Assembly: GCF_039541955.1 (NCBI RefSeq)
Contig: NZ_BAABHF010000019.1
Coordinates: 682,001 to 746,000, forward strand
DNA: 64,000 bases
Source: Actinoallomurus oryzae
GTDB taxonomy: Bacteria > Actinomycetota > Actinomycetes > Streptosporangiales > Streptosporangiaceae
Reading direction: 5' to 3'
Position 1 is the stretch's first letter, and each line of letters begins with the position of its first letter. A model generated the notes under the pieces. It was not told where the DNA came from and did no database searches. It saw only the letters and a list, made by a program, of their open reading frames with translations. Made by a program: the position numbers and the translations under genes. Below, piece after piece: positions 36,374-45,326 of this stretch.

Positions 36374-38410
36374 TCAGTGGCGCAGGGCGCTGGTCAGGGA
36401 CTTGGTGTCCGGGGTGCCCATGCGGACGAACAGCGGCAGGGTGCCCAGGTCCGCCGGGTAGGCCTTCAGGTCGCCGTGGACGACCTTGCCGTGGGCCACG
36501 TCGTACCAGGCGCCCGGCGGGAGGTGGACGTCGCGGCTCGTGCCCGCCGACAGCAGCGGTGCGGCCAGCAGCGAGTCGCCCAGGAGCCACTCGTCGCCCA
36601 CCGTGTACGACGCCTGGTCCGACGGGAAGTCGAAGAACAGCGGCTGCATGATCGGGTCACCCGTTCTCAGCGTGCGCTTCACCTGCCGCTGGATGTACGG
36701 CGCGAGGCGCTTGTGCACGTCCAGGGCCTTCGTGTACAGCTTCGCCGTGTCCGCGTCGTAGTCGATCCACTTCTTGTTCACGTAGTCGTAGACACGGATC
36801 GGTGACGTGGAGGAGTAGACGAGTGGCATCGCGGCGGCCGCCTGCGCCCAGCGGATGAGCACCTCCTTCGACGGCGGAGGCTCACTCTCCGAGCCGCCGA
36901 CCATGTCCGTCTCCACGAACGGGTAGCCGATGGTGGAGATGGCCAGGTCCTGGTGGACGGCGGCCTGGAGCGACTTCCAGTCGGTGCCCTTGTCGATCTC
37001 CCGGGTCACGAAGCCGTACTTCTGCGACCCGGTCCAGTGGATCCGCACGCCGACGCCCTGCTGGTCGAACTCGTCGGTGAGCTGGGCGCCCAGCTTGACG
37101 TAGTCGTTCGCGGTGTAGCCGGAGGCGGGGGCGCACGTCTCGTCGTAGAAACGGGTGTCGAACTTGAAGCCGTCCACGCCGTACGTCTGCTGGAGCGCCT
37201 TCAGCTGCCCCTCGTACCAGGCGCGGGCGTCGGGATTGCCCAGGTCGACGATGCCCGCCTTGCCGTTCCACCACTGGACCGTGCACGGCTTGGACGGGTC
37301 GTCCTTGGACTTCAGCAGGTATCCCTTGTCCGCGGCGACCTTGTAGTTGTCGGCGTCGAGGTTGATCCACAGGGTCACCCAGAGGCCGAACTTGTAGCCC
37401 AGCTTGTGCACCTCGTCGGACATGGCCTTCGGGTCGGGGAACTTGCCGTTGAAGGTGAAGTCGCCGTAGTGGCTCATCCAGCCGTCGTCGAGCGACATCG
37501 TGTGGCCGGGCACGCCGGCGTCGTGCAGGCGGTGGACGTAGTCCAGGAAGCTCGCCTGGTCCACGTTCGTGTAGAACTGCGCCCAGGAGTTCCACAGCGG
37601 GGTCTCGTACTGGTACGGCTCCGCGTCGCTCTTGGCCGGCTTGCCGGTGACGCCGATGTAGTCGTCGTAGACCGCCTTGGGCGTCTTCTCCACGAAGAAG
37701 GTGGCGGCGAGGCTCGGCGTCCCGGTCACCTCCATGCCGGCGACGCCGGGCGTGTCCTTGCCGAGGGAGACCTTCATCAGGTCCTGCGTGTCGAACCAGA
37801 TGCCGGCCGCCGACTGGGTGAACCAGAACGGGTCCACCATCTGGTACGACGCGGGTCCGAACGCGTCGTCGGCGACCTTGCCCGAGTCGAGCGGCCAGGG
37901 CTGGTCGGTGTACGGGCCGCCGGCGTCGGTGCTCGCCTCACCGTGCCCGTACCAGTGCCCGGCGGAGCCCATGGCGAAGCGCATGCCGGTGGACTCCGGT
38001 GTCACGCCCCGGACCGTGCTGTCCAGCCGGTACCGGTCGGCGGACGGGGTGATCTTCACCGCCAGCGTCGCGGCGGCGTCGGTCGTGCCCACCTGGAGGG
38101 TCAGCGCGCCGTGGGACCAGCGCGCCCCGCGCACGTCGGTGGCGGTGACCCGGCCGTCCGGGCCGGAGAAGCCGAGGGCGTCGGTGTTCGTGGTGGCCAG
38201 CACCGTACGGCCGGCGCGGCGGGTCGTGATCTGGAACTTCCGCTTGGCCACGACCACCTGGTAGGCGGGCGTGGTCAGCGTGATGGTGCTCGCGCCGTCG
38301 CGGTACTTCACGGCGGGCTCGGCGGAGGCCGCACCCGCGGTGAGAGAGGTCGCGACGAGCACGAGGGCGGCGAGAGGAGGGAACAGTCGGCGGGATCTCA
38401 GCGCGATCAC
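36374..38410 (-). CDS. secreted GH31 family glycoside hydrolase
   Basis: A 678-residue enzyme with an N-terminal Sec signal (LFPPLAALVLVATSLTAGAA, cleavage near residue 30). The beta-sandwich N-terminal domain (~30-250) precedes a (beta/alpha)8 barrel. GH31 landmarks are MSLDDGWMSHYGDF and GVDGFKFDTRF, with D418 as probable nucleophile. C-terminal beta domains follow (DEWLLGDSLLAAPLLSAGTS). GH31 enzymes are retaining alpha-glucosidases, alpha-xylosidases, sulfoquinovosidases or transglycosylases; which one is not evident. It is monocistronic, with a hairpin downstream and phased repeats upstream, so probably regulated by carbon source. Confidence 0.92.
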   Translation of the reverse strand: MIALRSRRLFPPLAALVLVATSLTAGAASAEPAVKYRDGASTITLTTPAYQVVVAKRKFQITTRRAGRTVLATTNTDALGFSGPDGRVTATDVRGARWSHGALTLQVGTTDAAATLAVKITPSADRYRLDSTVRGVTPESTGMRFAMGSAGHWYGHGEASTDAGGPYTDQPWPLDSGKVADDAFGPASYQMVDPFWFTQSAAGIWFDTQDLMKVSLGKDTPGVAGMEVTGTPSLAATFFVEKTPKAVYDDYIGVTGKPAKSDAEPYQYETPLWNSWAQFYTNVDQASFLDYVHRLHDAGVPGHTMSLDDGWMSHYGDFTFNGKFPDPKAMSDEVHKLGYKFGLWVTLWINLDADNYKVAADKGYLLKSKDDPSKPCTVQWWNGKAGIVDLGNPDARAWYEGQLKALQQTYGVDGFKFDTRFYDETCAPASGYTANDYVKLGAQLTDEFDQQGVGVRIHWTGSQKYGFVTREIDKGTDWKSLQAAVHQDLAISTIGYPFVETDMVGGSESEPPPSKEVLIRWAQAAAAMPLVYSSTSPIRVYDYVNKKWIDYDADTAKLYTKALDVHKRLAPYIQRQVKRTLRTGDPIMQPLFFDFPSDQASYTVGDEWLLGDSLLAAPLLSAGTSRDVHLPPGAWYDVAHGKVVHGDLKAYPADLGTLPLFVRMGTPDTKSLTSALRH

Positions 38411-38487
38411 CTCGCGTGGTCAGGGGAGCCGAATGGAAGCCGGGTCGGCGAGCGGTCCAGCGTGCTCCCCGCCGGACTGCTCATTCT

Positions 38488-38517
38488 TGCGCACTACTGC
38501 GGGATACTGCGCATGAA
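38488..38517. promoter_or_regulatory. phased TGCG repeats upstream of GH31
   Basis: TGCGCACTAC, TGCGGGATAC and TGCGCATGAA follow one another with exact 10-base spacing, i.e. on one face of the helix, 78-107 bases upstream of the GH31 start. Outer copies also form TGCGCA palindromes. Candidate binding site for a sugar-responsive regulator. Confidence 0.4.
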
Positions 38518-38640
38518 CGAGCGCTACGTCAAGATCTTCCCCATGATGACCCGCCGGCGACCGGCCGGGCCCTGACGTACGGTGGCGCGCCCCTCACCGA
38601 TCCGTCATGCTGATGGCGGGATCCTCGTGAAGGAGCCGCG

Positions 38641-39300
38641 ATGGCGCACGGGCAGGGTTCCGGGCCGCGACCGGAGCACGAGACATCCACGAACGCGGCC
38701 TTACCGGGCGGGACGAACAAGCGCCGCCGATGGCAGCCGGACAAGGCGCAGACGCTGCTCGTCGCGGTGATCGGGGCGATCGCGACGATCGTGGCGGCGC
38801 TGATCGGGATCGTGCCCCACGGCGATGACTCCGGGCCGTCCGCACCCGGCGAGACGCCCCGGCCGGCGACCTCCGCCGCGCCCGTACTCGCCATCACGTC
38901 CTGGACCGAGGACGAGCTTCCTCCGCACGGAAGGTCGTTCACGTTCGCCGGGACCGTACGCGGCGTCGGGTCCGGCGATTTCGCCGTGTACGTCGTCGCC
39001 CAGACCGCGCCGGTGCGCGCCACCGAGCCGGTGCCGGTGCTCTCCTCACCGACGGGTCGCCATCCGTCGCCGCCGGTGGTGTACCAGGAGCACTGGCTCG
39101 TGTCACCGCCCGCCCGGCTCGAGTCCGACGGCTCGTGGCGGGTCGAGCGCTGGGACGTGCCCGACCCGCCACGGCACGCCCACTGGCTCGCGGTCGTCCA
39201 GCTGACCGGCCGGGTACCGGACAACCGCGACCCGTCCCTGGAGTCGAATGGCCCGGACGCCGGCGGGGTGGTGGCGACCGCCACGCCGCGGCCACACTGA
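38641..39300 (+). CDS. hypothetical protein with one membrane anchor
   Basis: A 219-residue protein. A ~40-residue polar basic N-terminus is followed by one hydrophobic helix (LLVAVIGAIATIVAALIGIV), a Pro/Ser/Thr linker (~60-80) and an extracytoplasmic beta-rich domain (SFTFAGTVRGVGSGDFAVYV, then HWLAVVQLTG). The ATG has AAGGAG seven bases upstream. Family not recognised; the exposed domain may bind a ligand at the cell surface. The 3' end has a diverged copy 0.8 kb away. Confidence 0.7.
   Translation: MAHGQGSGPRPEHETSTNAALPGGTNKRRRWQPDKAQTLLVAVIGAIATIVAALIGIVPHGDDSGPSAPGETPRPATSAAPVLAITSWTEDELPPHGRSFTFAGTVRGVGSGDFAVYVVAQTAPVRATEPVPVLSSPTGRHPSPPVVYQEHWLVSPPARLESDGSWRVERWDVPDPPRHAHWLAVVQLTGRVPDNRDPSLESNGPDAGGVVATATPRPH
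39251..39297. repeat. 47-bp direct repeat, left copy
   Basis: The 3' end of the anchored-protein gene (encoding PDAGGVVATATPRPH) matches 40067-40113 at 42 of 47 bases. All differences are G/C exchanges. Confidence 0.7.
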
Positions 39301-39315
39301 CGTGCCGCCCGGCGC

Positions 39316-39900
39316 TCACCGGCGGGTGTAGTGCGCGATGATCACGCCCTTGGTGGTCGTGACGCTGCCGGTCAGCGCGAACTCGGCCGGCGGGGCGGAG
39401 CCGTCGAACAGCCGCTTGCCACCTCCCAGGGTCAGCGGGTGGATCAGCAGCGTGTAGCGATCGATCAGGCCGGCGGCGTGCAGGCTCCGGACCAGCGAGG
39501 CGCTGCCGTTGATCGACAGGTCGCCGCCCGGCCGGGCCTTCAGCTCGGCCACCGTCTCGACGGCCTCGCCGCGCAGCAGGATCGAGTTCTGCCAGGCGTC
39601 GGCGTTCTCGAGCGTTCTCGACACGACGTACTTCGTGGCCGCGTTCATGTGCGCGGTGAACGGGTTGCCGTCGGTCGCGCGTCCCCACGCGGTGGTGAAG
39701 TCCTGCCAGGTCGAGCGCCCGAACAGCATGTCGCCGGGCTTGGCCATGCCCTTGGCCAGCTCGCGGCCCATCACGTCGTCGTTGTACCGCGGGCCCCAGC
39801 CCCCGTGGGCGAAGCCGCCGCTGGTGTCCTCATCCGGGCGGCCGAGTCCCTGCACCACTCCGTCGAGGGTGACGAACATCGTGGCGGTGATCGAACGCAT
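39316..39900 (-). CDS. RibD C-terminal / dihydrofolate-reductase-like protein
   Basis: A 194-residue RibD_C/DHFR-fold protein. The N-terminus MRSITATMFVTLDGVVQ, FGRSTWQDF, YVVSRTLENADAWQNSILLR, a dinucleotide-contact segment (LSINGSASLVRSLHAAGLID) and LLIHPLTLGGGKRLF are typical of the YyaP/YwjB-like group widespread in actinobacteria. These are presumed NADPH-dependent reductases without an assigned substrate. Start at the ATG where family similarity begins. It is convergent with the anchored protein and flanked by 47-bp direct repeats. Confidence 0.88.
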   Translation of the reverse strand: MRSITATMFVTLDGVVQGLGRPDEDTSGGFAHGGWGPRYNDDVMGRELAKGMAKPGDMLFGRSTWQDFTTAWGRATDGNPFTAHMNAATKYVVSRTLENADAWQNSILLRGEAVETVAELKARPGGDLSINGSASLVRSLHAAGLIDRYTLLIHPLTLGGGKRLFDGSAPPAEFALTGSVTTTKGVIIAHYTRR

Positions 39901-40066
39901 CGCACCTGGCCCCTTCGTGCCGCGGGCCGCCCTGCGCGGCCCCATCACCCTGTACACGAACGACCGCCGGCGAATTCGACACCGCCACGAGATCTCGCCG
40001 TCGACGGTGCGGTCGCCGCCCTGTCCGGTACGTGACGCGCACCGGCCGGTCACTGGGGGCCGGAGA

Positions 40067-40113
40067 GCCCGGACGCCCGCGGCGTGGTCGCGACCGCCAC
40101 GGCGCGGGCACAC
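40067..40113. repeat. 47-bp direct repeat, right copy
   Basis: Diverged copy of 39251-39297; the same frame still reads PDARGVVATATARAH. The two copies bracket the RibD-like gene, as if that gene was inserted into, or left behind between, duplicated copies of the anchored-protein gene. The rest of 39901-40117 shows no gene. Confidence 0.6.
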
Positions 40114-40117
40114 GGGC

Positions 40118-40732
40118 TCACGCGTGCCGGTGGGCGCTCCAGCGGCCGACGACGAGGCCGGCCAGGCCGGCGAGCACGGCGGTGACGGCGGGGACCGCGG
40201 CGCGGCGCAGCACGGGGACGACCACCGTCGCGGCGAGGTCGAGGCTCTCCCCCGGCCCGTCGGCGACCGGCGCGGGCGCGGCCGTCGTCCCCTCCCGTGC
40301 CATCGCCTCAAGCCGGCTCGCGAACTGGGCCATCAGCGCGGCGCTGACCTCGCTGAACAGGCTGCGGCCGAACTGGGCGGCCCGGCCGCTGATCGAGAGT
40401 TCGGTGGCGACCTCGACGCGGGTACCGTCGCCGTCCGGATGCAGCGTCGCGGTCACCGTGGCGGCGGCGGTGCCGGCGCCGCGCTCCTCGCGGCCCCGCG
40501 CCTCGATGACGCCGCGGTGGCCGACGTCGTCGCGCTCGACGAAGCGGGCGGTCCCCCGGTAGCGGGCCGTGATCGGGCCGATCTTGGTGGACAGGCCACC
40601 CCGGTACTCGCCGTCGACGACGTCGTCCAGGTGCGCACCCGGCAGGCAGGGCGCGATCCGGGGCAGGTCGGTCAGCAGCTCCCAGGTCCGCTCGACCGGC
40701 AGCGGTACGCGGAAGGTGTTCTCGAGTCTCAT
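40118..40732 (-). CDS. CoxG-like SRPBCC protein
   Basis: A 204-residue CoxG-type protein. Residues ~1-145 form an SRPBCC fold (FRVPLPVERTWELLTDLPRI, APCLPGAHLDDV, FVERDDVGHRGVIEARG). A linker and a C-terminal hydrophobic helix (VPAVTAVLAGLAGLVVG) follow, which would tether it to the membrane. In CO dehydrogenase systems CoxG helps recruit the enzyme to the membrane and binds quinone. Here it is the last gene of the molybdenum-hydroxylase operon and overlaps the NIPSNAP gene by 4 nt, so it probably anchors this hydroxylase. Confidence 0.85.
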   Translation of the reverse strand: MRLENTFRVPLPVERTWELLTDLPRIAPCLPGAHLDDVVDGEYRGGLSTKIGPITARYRGTARFVERDDVGHRGVIEARGREERGAGTAAATVTATLHPDGDGTRVEVATELSISGRAAQFGRSLFSEVSAALMAQFASRLEAMAREGTTAAPAPVADGPGESLDLAATVVVPVLRRAAVPAVTAVLAGLAGLVVGRWSAHRHA

Positions 40733-41073
40733 CGCCCGCCCTCCGAGCTCACGGTCTCGTGCGGCCAGTACGGCGCGCGGTCCAGCGTGCGGCTGTGCAT
40801 CTCCGCGACGATCTTTCCGTCCGCCTCGCTCTCCGCCTTCACCCGCTGCCAGTCGGGGTCGGCCTGGAACGCGGCCCACGCCGCGCGCTGGGCGTCGGCG
40901 TCCGGGAAGGCCAGCAGGTAGACGACGCGGTCGCGGTCCGCACGGTCGGTCCAGAATCCGGCGACCCGCATCCCGTGCCGGGCGAACAGGCCGAGCGTGT
41001 GGTCCGCGAAGCGCGCGTGCAGCGCGTCGGCGCGGCCGGGCACGGCCACGTACTCACGTAGTTCGTAGATCAA
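40729..41073 (-). CDS. NIPSNAP family protein
   Basis: A ~114-residue alpha/beta barrel protein (IYELREYVAVPGRADALHAR, then DRDRVVYLLAFPDADAQRAA), matching NIPSNAP. The start is probably the TTG two bases after the TGA of the FAD-subunit gene, with AGGAG seven bases upstream; the alternative GTG lies inside that gene. NIPSNAP proteins are small dimers often encoded with catabolic enzymes, function uncertain. It overlaps the CoxG-like gene by 4 nt. Confidence 0.8.
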   Translation of the reverse strand: MIYELREYVAVPGRADALHARFADHTLGLFARHGMRVAGFWTDRADRDRVVYLLAFPDADAQRAAWAAFQADPDWQRVKAESEADGKIVAEMHSRTLDRAPYWPHETVSSEGGR

Positions 41074-41074
41074 T

Positions 41075-41950
41075 TCAGTTCTCCTCGGGTACGGCACGGC
41101 GGCAGGCGGCGCTGATGGCGCGGGTCAGCAGGGTGCCGGCCACGTCCCTTCGGTAACCGGCGGTCGCGTGCAGGTCGTCGCTCGGCGTGACGGTGTCGCG
41201 GACCGCGTCGGCGGCGCGGGCCAGCTCGGCGGGCTCCGGCGGGCGCCCGCGGAGCAGCTCCTCCGCTTCGGTGGCGCGGTACGGCGTCGGCGCCACGCCG
41301 GTCAGGCAGACCCGTACGTCGGCGAGCAGGCCATCGTCCAGGGTGACCTGCGCGGCCACGCCGACCAGCGCGAAGTCGCCGCGCCTGCGCCCCACCTCCT
41401 CGAATGCGGCGCCGGTGCGCGGGGCGGCACGTGGGAAGCGGACCGCCACGAGCAGCTCGTCCGCCTCCAGGTCGGTGGTGAGGTGGGTGCGGAAGAAGTC
41501 CCGGGCCGCGATCTCGCGTCGCCCGCGCGGCCCGGCGGCGACGAACACCGCGTCGAGCGCCCGGGCGACGGCCGGCAGCTCGGCGGCCGGGTCCGCGTGC
41601 GCGAGGCTGCCGCCGACGGTGCCCCGGTTGCGGATCGGCGGATGGGCGATGTTGGGGAACGCCGCGGCGAGCAGCGGGGCGTGCGCCGCGACGGCCGGGG
41701 ACGCCTCGGCCCGCGCCTGGACGACCATGGCGCCGACCACCAGTTCGTCGCGCGTACGCCGCAGCTCGGCCAGTGCCGCGATCCGCCCGAGGTCGACCAG
41801 GTGCTCCGGGCGGGCGAGCCGGAAGTTCAGCAACGGCAGCAGGCTCTGGCCGCCCGCCAGCACCTTGACGTCCGCGGAGTGCTCGGCGAGCAGCGCGACC
41901 GCCTCGTCCGTCGTGGCCGGGCGGTGCAGCGTGAAGTCGACCGGCTTCAT
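41075..41950 (-). CDS. molybdenum hydroxylase FAD-binding subunit (CoxM type)
   Basis: A 291-residue FAD subunit of the xanthine dehydrogenase family. FAD pyrophosphate motifs are LAGGQSLLPLLNFR and NRGTVGGSLAHADPAAELPA; the C-terminal CODH-type domain follows (RRRGDFALVGVAAQV, CLTGVAPTPYRA). It passes electrons from the [2Fe-2S] subunit to an acceptor. Unusually, it is separated from the Mo and Fe-S subunit genes by the amidohydrolase gene, which it overlaps by 4 nt. Confidence 0.92.
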   Translation of the reverse strand: MKPVDFTLHRPATTDEAVALLAEHSADVKVLAGGQSLLPLLNFRLARPEHLVDLGRIAALAELRRTRDELVVGAMVVQARAEASPAVAAHAPLLAAAFPNIAHPPIRNRGTVGGSLAHADPAAELPAVARALDAVFVAAGPRGRREIAARDFFRTHLTTDLEADELLVAVRFPRAAPRTGAAFEEVGRRRGDFALVGVAAQVTLDDGLLADVRVCLTGVAPTPYRATEAEELLRGRPPEPAELARAADAVRDTVTPSDDLHATAGYRRDVAGTLLTRAISAACRRAVPEEN

Positions 41951-42930
41951 GACGACAGGAGCCGCGCGACGGCGCCGCCCAGGATCTCGGACCGATCGCC
42001 GTCCTTCAGCTCCGCCCGGTCGACCACCTGGCGCGGCGTGAGGTCGCCGATCGGGAAGGGGTAGTCCGAGCCGAGCAGGACGCGCTCGGCACCGACCTTG
42101 CCGACGAGGAACTCCAGCGCGGCCGGGTCGAACACGACGCTGTCGAAGTACAGCCGGCCGAACGACTCCAGCGGGTCGGCGGTGCCTTCCGGGTTGATGA
42201 GGTGGTTGCGGACCAGCCGGCCGAGAACGTACGGCAGGGCGGCGCCGCCGTGCGCGACGACGATCCGCGCACCCGGGTGCCGCGCCGGGACGCCCGCGTA
42301 CAGCAGCCGCGCGAGCGTCACGGTGCTGTCCTCCAGGCGGGCCAGCCCGTTGACCAGCCCGAAGTCCTGGTACCGCGCGCTGGCGCCGCCGAAGCCCGGA
42401 TGCAGCAGGACGACCGCGCCGGTCGCGTCGGCGGCCTCCCAGAACGGGGTGAAGGCCGGGTCGTCGAGTTCACGCCCGCCCGCCCGGGTGGCGATCATGA
42501 CGCCGGGCAGGCCGGCGGCGCGGCAGGCCGCGAGCGCCTCGGCCGCGCGTCCGGGGTCCTGCAGCGGCACCGTGCCGAGCCCGACGAGCCGGTCGTCGGC
42601 GCCGGCCACCTCGCCGATCGCCTCGGTCAGGCAGGTGGACCAGTCGGCGCCCTCGTCGGCGGGCAGGTCGTAGCCGAAGATGTCGAGCCAGCCGCCGACG
42701 ACCTGGCGGCCGACACCCTGCTCGGTGAGCCAGTTCCGGCGCCGCTCCAGGTCGACGAGGCCGGGTGCGATCGGACGGGTGGGCGTTCCGCCGGCGAAGC
42801 TGACGACGTGCGTGGCCTCGTGCGGGCGCACCTCGACATGCGGGAACCGCACGCGGCCCGCGGCCAGATCCTCCAGCAGCCTGCGGGGCACGAGGTGTGC
42901 GTGGATATCGGTCACCGGCATATCGGTCAT
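41947..42930 (-). CDS. amidohydrolase-2 family (ACMSD-like) hydrolase or decarboxylase
   Basis: A 327-residue TIM-barrel protein of the amidohydrolase-2 group. Metal ligands are expected from DIHAHLVP (H11, H13), VVLLHPGF, VVAHGGAALPY and GSDYPFPIGD. Relatives include aminocarboxymuconate semialdehyde and gamma-resorcylate decarboxylases and lactone hydrolases, mostly acting on aromatic-acid intermediates. The gene lies inside the molybdenum-hydroxylase operon with 4-nt overlaps on both sides, so it should process the hydroxylated product. Decarboxylation versus hydrolysis cannot be told apart here. Confidence 0.88.
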   Translation of the reverse strand: MTDMPVTDIHAHLVPRRLLEDLAAGRVRFPHVEVRPHEATHVVSFAGGTPTRPIAPGLVDLERRRNWLTEQGVGRQVVGGWLDIFGYDLPADEGADWSTCLTEAIGEVAGADDRLVGLGTVPLQDPGRAAEALAACRAAGLPGVMIATRAGGRELDDPAFTPFWEAADATGAVVLLHPGFGGASARYQDFGLVNGLARLEDSTVTLARLLYAGVPARHPGARIVVAHGGAALPYVLGRLVRNHLINPEGTADPLESFGRLYFDSVVFDPAALEFLVGKVGAERVLLGSDYPFPIGDLTPRQVVDRAELKDGDRSEILGGAVARLLSS

Positions 42931-45326
42931 TTCTCTCCTTGTTCTTCGGTCGCCCGCAGCGCCGACCAGACGTCGCTCGGCTTGATGGGCAGTGCGTGGA
43001 TCGGTGGTGCGCCGCGCGCGGCGAGCGCGTCGTTGACAGCGCCGGCCACGGCGGCGGGAGCGCCCATGTAGCCGGCCTCCCCGGCGCCCTTCTGCCCCAG
43101 GCTGGTGAACGGCGACGGGGTGCAGTGCTCGGCGTCGGCGATGTCGGGGACCTCGTGGGCGCTGGGCAGCAGGTAGTCCATGAAGGACGTGGTGAGCGGC
43201 TGTCCGTCCGGGCTGAAGGCGAACTGCTCGTACAGCGCGACCCCGATTCCGTGCGCGGTGCCGCCGTACACCATCCCGCGTACGACGTCCGGGTTGATCA
43301 CGGTGCCGCAGTCGTGCGCGATGAAGTAGCGGTCGAGTTCGACCCGGCCGGTGCCCGGGTCGATCACCGCGAGCACCAGGTGGGCCTCGAACGAGTAGCA
43401 GGGGTAGAGCTGCACGGTGCCGTCCGGAGCGGCGAGGGTGCCGGACCGCGGCGTGTGCGCCACGTGGACGACCTCCAGGCCGGGCTGGATCCCCGGCGGC
43501 ATCCGGTGCTGTTTCCGGTGGGCGATCACGGCGATCTCCCGCCAGCCGAGCCGCCGGTCCGGGTCCGTACGGACGAACACCTCGCCGCCGTCGTACCCGA
43601 CCTCATCGGGCGACACGCCGAGGTTGTGCGCGCCGATCGCGGCGACCTTGGCCTTCAGCTCGTCGGCGGCGCCGCGGATCGCCTGCCCGAGGACGATCGT
43701 CATCCGGCTGCCCACCGGACTCTGGGAGGGCATCCCGGTGAGCGAGTCGGCCCGGATCACCGCGATCGTCCGCGGGTCGCGGCCCAGCTCCTCCCCCACG
43801 AGGGTGGAGACCATCGTGTCGTGGCTCTGGCCGGCGGAGGAAATACCGATGACCGCGGTGACCTGGCCGTCGGCGTCGACGCGGAGCCGGCAGCCCTCCG
43901 GGAAGGTCGTCTTGTCATTGGACGGGTTCATGACGTTCTCGAAGATGGCGTTGCCGCCGCCGGGCTCCAGGCACGTCGCGACGCCGATGCCGGCCAGGCG
44001 CCCGGAGGCGCGGATCTCGTCGCGGCGGGCCTCCAGCGCGGCCAGGTCGGCGAGCGCCTCCGCCTTGTCGAGCACGGCCGGATAGTCCCCGGAGTCGTAC
44101 TCGGTGCCGCTGGGAATCCGGTACGGGAACTCCTCCGGCTGGATGAAGTTGCGGCGCCGCAGCTCCAGGCGGTCGACGCCCAGGTCACGCGCTGCCGCGT
44201 CCACCGCGGCCTCGATCGCGTAGTTCGTCGGCGACTGGCCGAACCCGCGCACCGCCACCTGCCCGGTCTTGTTCGTCACGACGGCGGTGGCGTTGTAGGC
44301 GACGCCGCCGATCCGGTACGGGCCGACGATGGCGCCGATCGGCTTGGCGAGCTGGAGCGGCGACCGGCCGGGGTAGGCGCCCTCGTCGTCGATCACGTCG
44401 ATGCGGATGCCGGTGAAGACGCCGTCGGCGGTGTAGGCGAGCTCGACGTCGAAGATCCGGTCGGGACCGTGGAAGTCGCCGCCGTGCATGTTCTCGGTGC
44501 GGTCCTCGATGAGCTTCACCGGCACGCCGAGCATCCGCGACAGGTAGCCGGTGAGCACGCCGTGCTTGATGCCGCGCTTGACGCCGTAGCTGCCGCCGAC
44601 GTCGACGTCGAAGTGCACGCGCACCTGGTTCGTGGGGATGCGCAGGGCGTGCGCGAGCTGGTCGGGGAACTGCGGCATCTGGATGGAGGCCCAGACGTCG
44701 AGCAGGTCGCGCGTCCGGTCCCAGGAGGCGACCACGCCGAAGGTCTCGATCGGCACCGTGGAGTTGCGGTTCCAGCGGCACCGGACGCGGGACGTGCCAG
44801 CGGCCTGTTCGAACGCCGCGTCCACCTCGCCCCACCGGAACTCCCGGTGCGCCATGACGTTCGTGCCGTGGGCCGGGTGGACGAGCGGCGCGTCGGGGGC
44901 CGCCGCGACCTCGGGGTCGAGCACCGCCTCCAGCGGCTCGTAGTCGACGGAGACGAGCTCGGCCCCGTCCTCGGCGACCGCCCGGGACTCGGCGACCACG
45001 GCGGCCACCCACTCCCCGGCGTACCGGGTCTCCTCGACGGCGAGCGGCCGCCACTGGACCTCCGGAACCGCGAGGTACTGGCGCAGTGGATCGGTGTCCT
45101 TGGCCAGCTCGGCGCCGGTCAGCACGGCGACTACGCCGTCCAGCGCGAGGGCCTCCGACGCGTCGACGCCGGTGATGCGGGCGTGCGCGTACGGGCTGGT
45201 GACCAGGCCGACGTGAAGGGTGCCCGGCGGCGTGATGTCGGCGACGTAGCGTCCCCGGCCCGTGACGAAACGCCGGTCCTCACGGATGTTCCCCGGCCGG
45301 GACACCCAACGGTAGGACTCACTCAT
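42927..45326 (-). CDS. molybdenum hydroxylase large subunit (CoxL/XdhB type)
   Basis: The 799-residue Mo-cofactor subunit. Landmarks are RRFVTGRGRYVADI, FDVDVGGSYGVKRGIKHGVL, the active-site loop VAVRGFGQSPTNYAIE and the catalytic Glu segment GQKGAGEAGYMGAP. The loop lacks the Cys-containing AYRCSFR of form I CO dehydrogenase, so a CO dehydrogenase is unlikely. RGFGQ-type enzymes hydroxylate aromatic or heterocyclic carbons with water. The gene overlaps the Fe-S subunit by 8 nt. The importer and hydrolases of the operon point to a catabolic role on an unknown ring compound. Confidence 0.93.
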   Translation of the reverse strand: MSESYRWVSRPGNIREDRRFVTGRGRYVADITPPGTLHVGLVTSPYAHARITGVDASEALALDGVVAVLTGAELAKDTDPLRQYLAVPEVQWRPLAVEETRYAGEWVAAVVAESRAVAEDGAELVSVDYEPLEAVLDPEVAAAPDAPLVHPAHGTNVMAHREFRWGEVDAAFEQAAGTSRVRCRWNRNSTVPIETFGVVASWDRTRDLLDVWASIQMPQFPDQLAHALRIPTNQVRVHFDVDVGGSYGVKRGIKHGVLTGYLSRMLGVPVKLIEDRTENMHGGDFHGPDRIFDVELAYTADGVFTGIRIDVIDDEGAYPGRSPLQLAKPIGAIVGPYRIGGVAYNATAVVTNKTGQVAVRGFGQSPTNYAIEAAVDAAARDLGVDRLELRRRNFIQPEEFPYRIPSGTEYDSGDYPAVLDKAEALADLAALEARRDEIRASGRLAGIGVATCLEPGGGNAIFENVMNPSNDKTTFPEGCRLRVDADGQVTAVIGISSAGQSHDTMVSTLVGEELGRDPRTIAVIRADSLTGMPSQSPVGSRMTIVLGQAIRGAADELKAKVAAIGAHNLGVSPDEVGYDGGEVFVRTDPDRRLGWREIAVIAHRKQHRMPPGIQPGLEVVHVAHTPRSGTLAAPDGTVQLYPCYSFEAHLVLAVIDPGTGRVELDRYFIAHDCGTVINPDVVRGMVYGGTAHGIGVALYEQFAFSPDGQPLTTSFMDYLLPSAHEVPDIADAEHCTPSPFTSLGQKGAGEAGYMGAPAAVAGAVNDALAARGAPPIHALPIKPSDVWSALRATEEQGEK

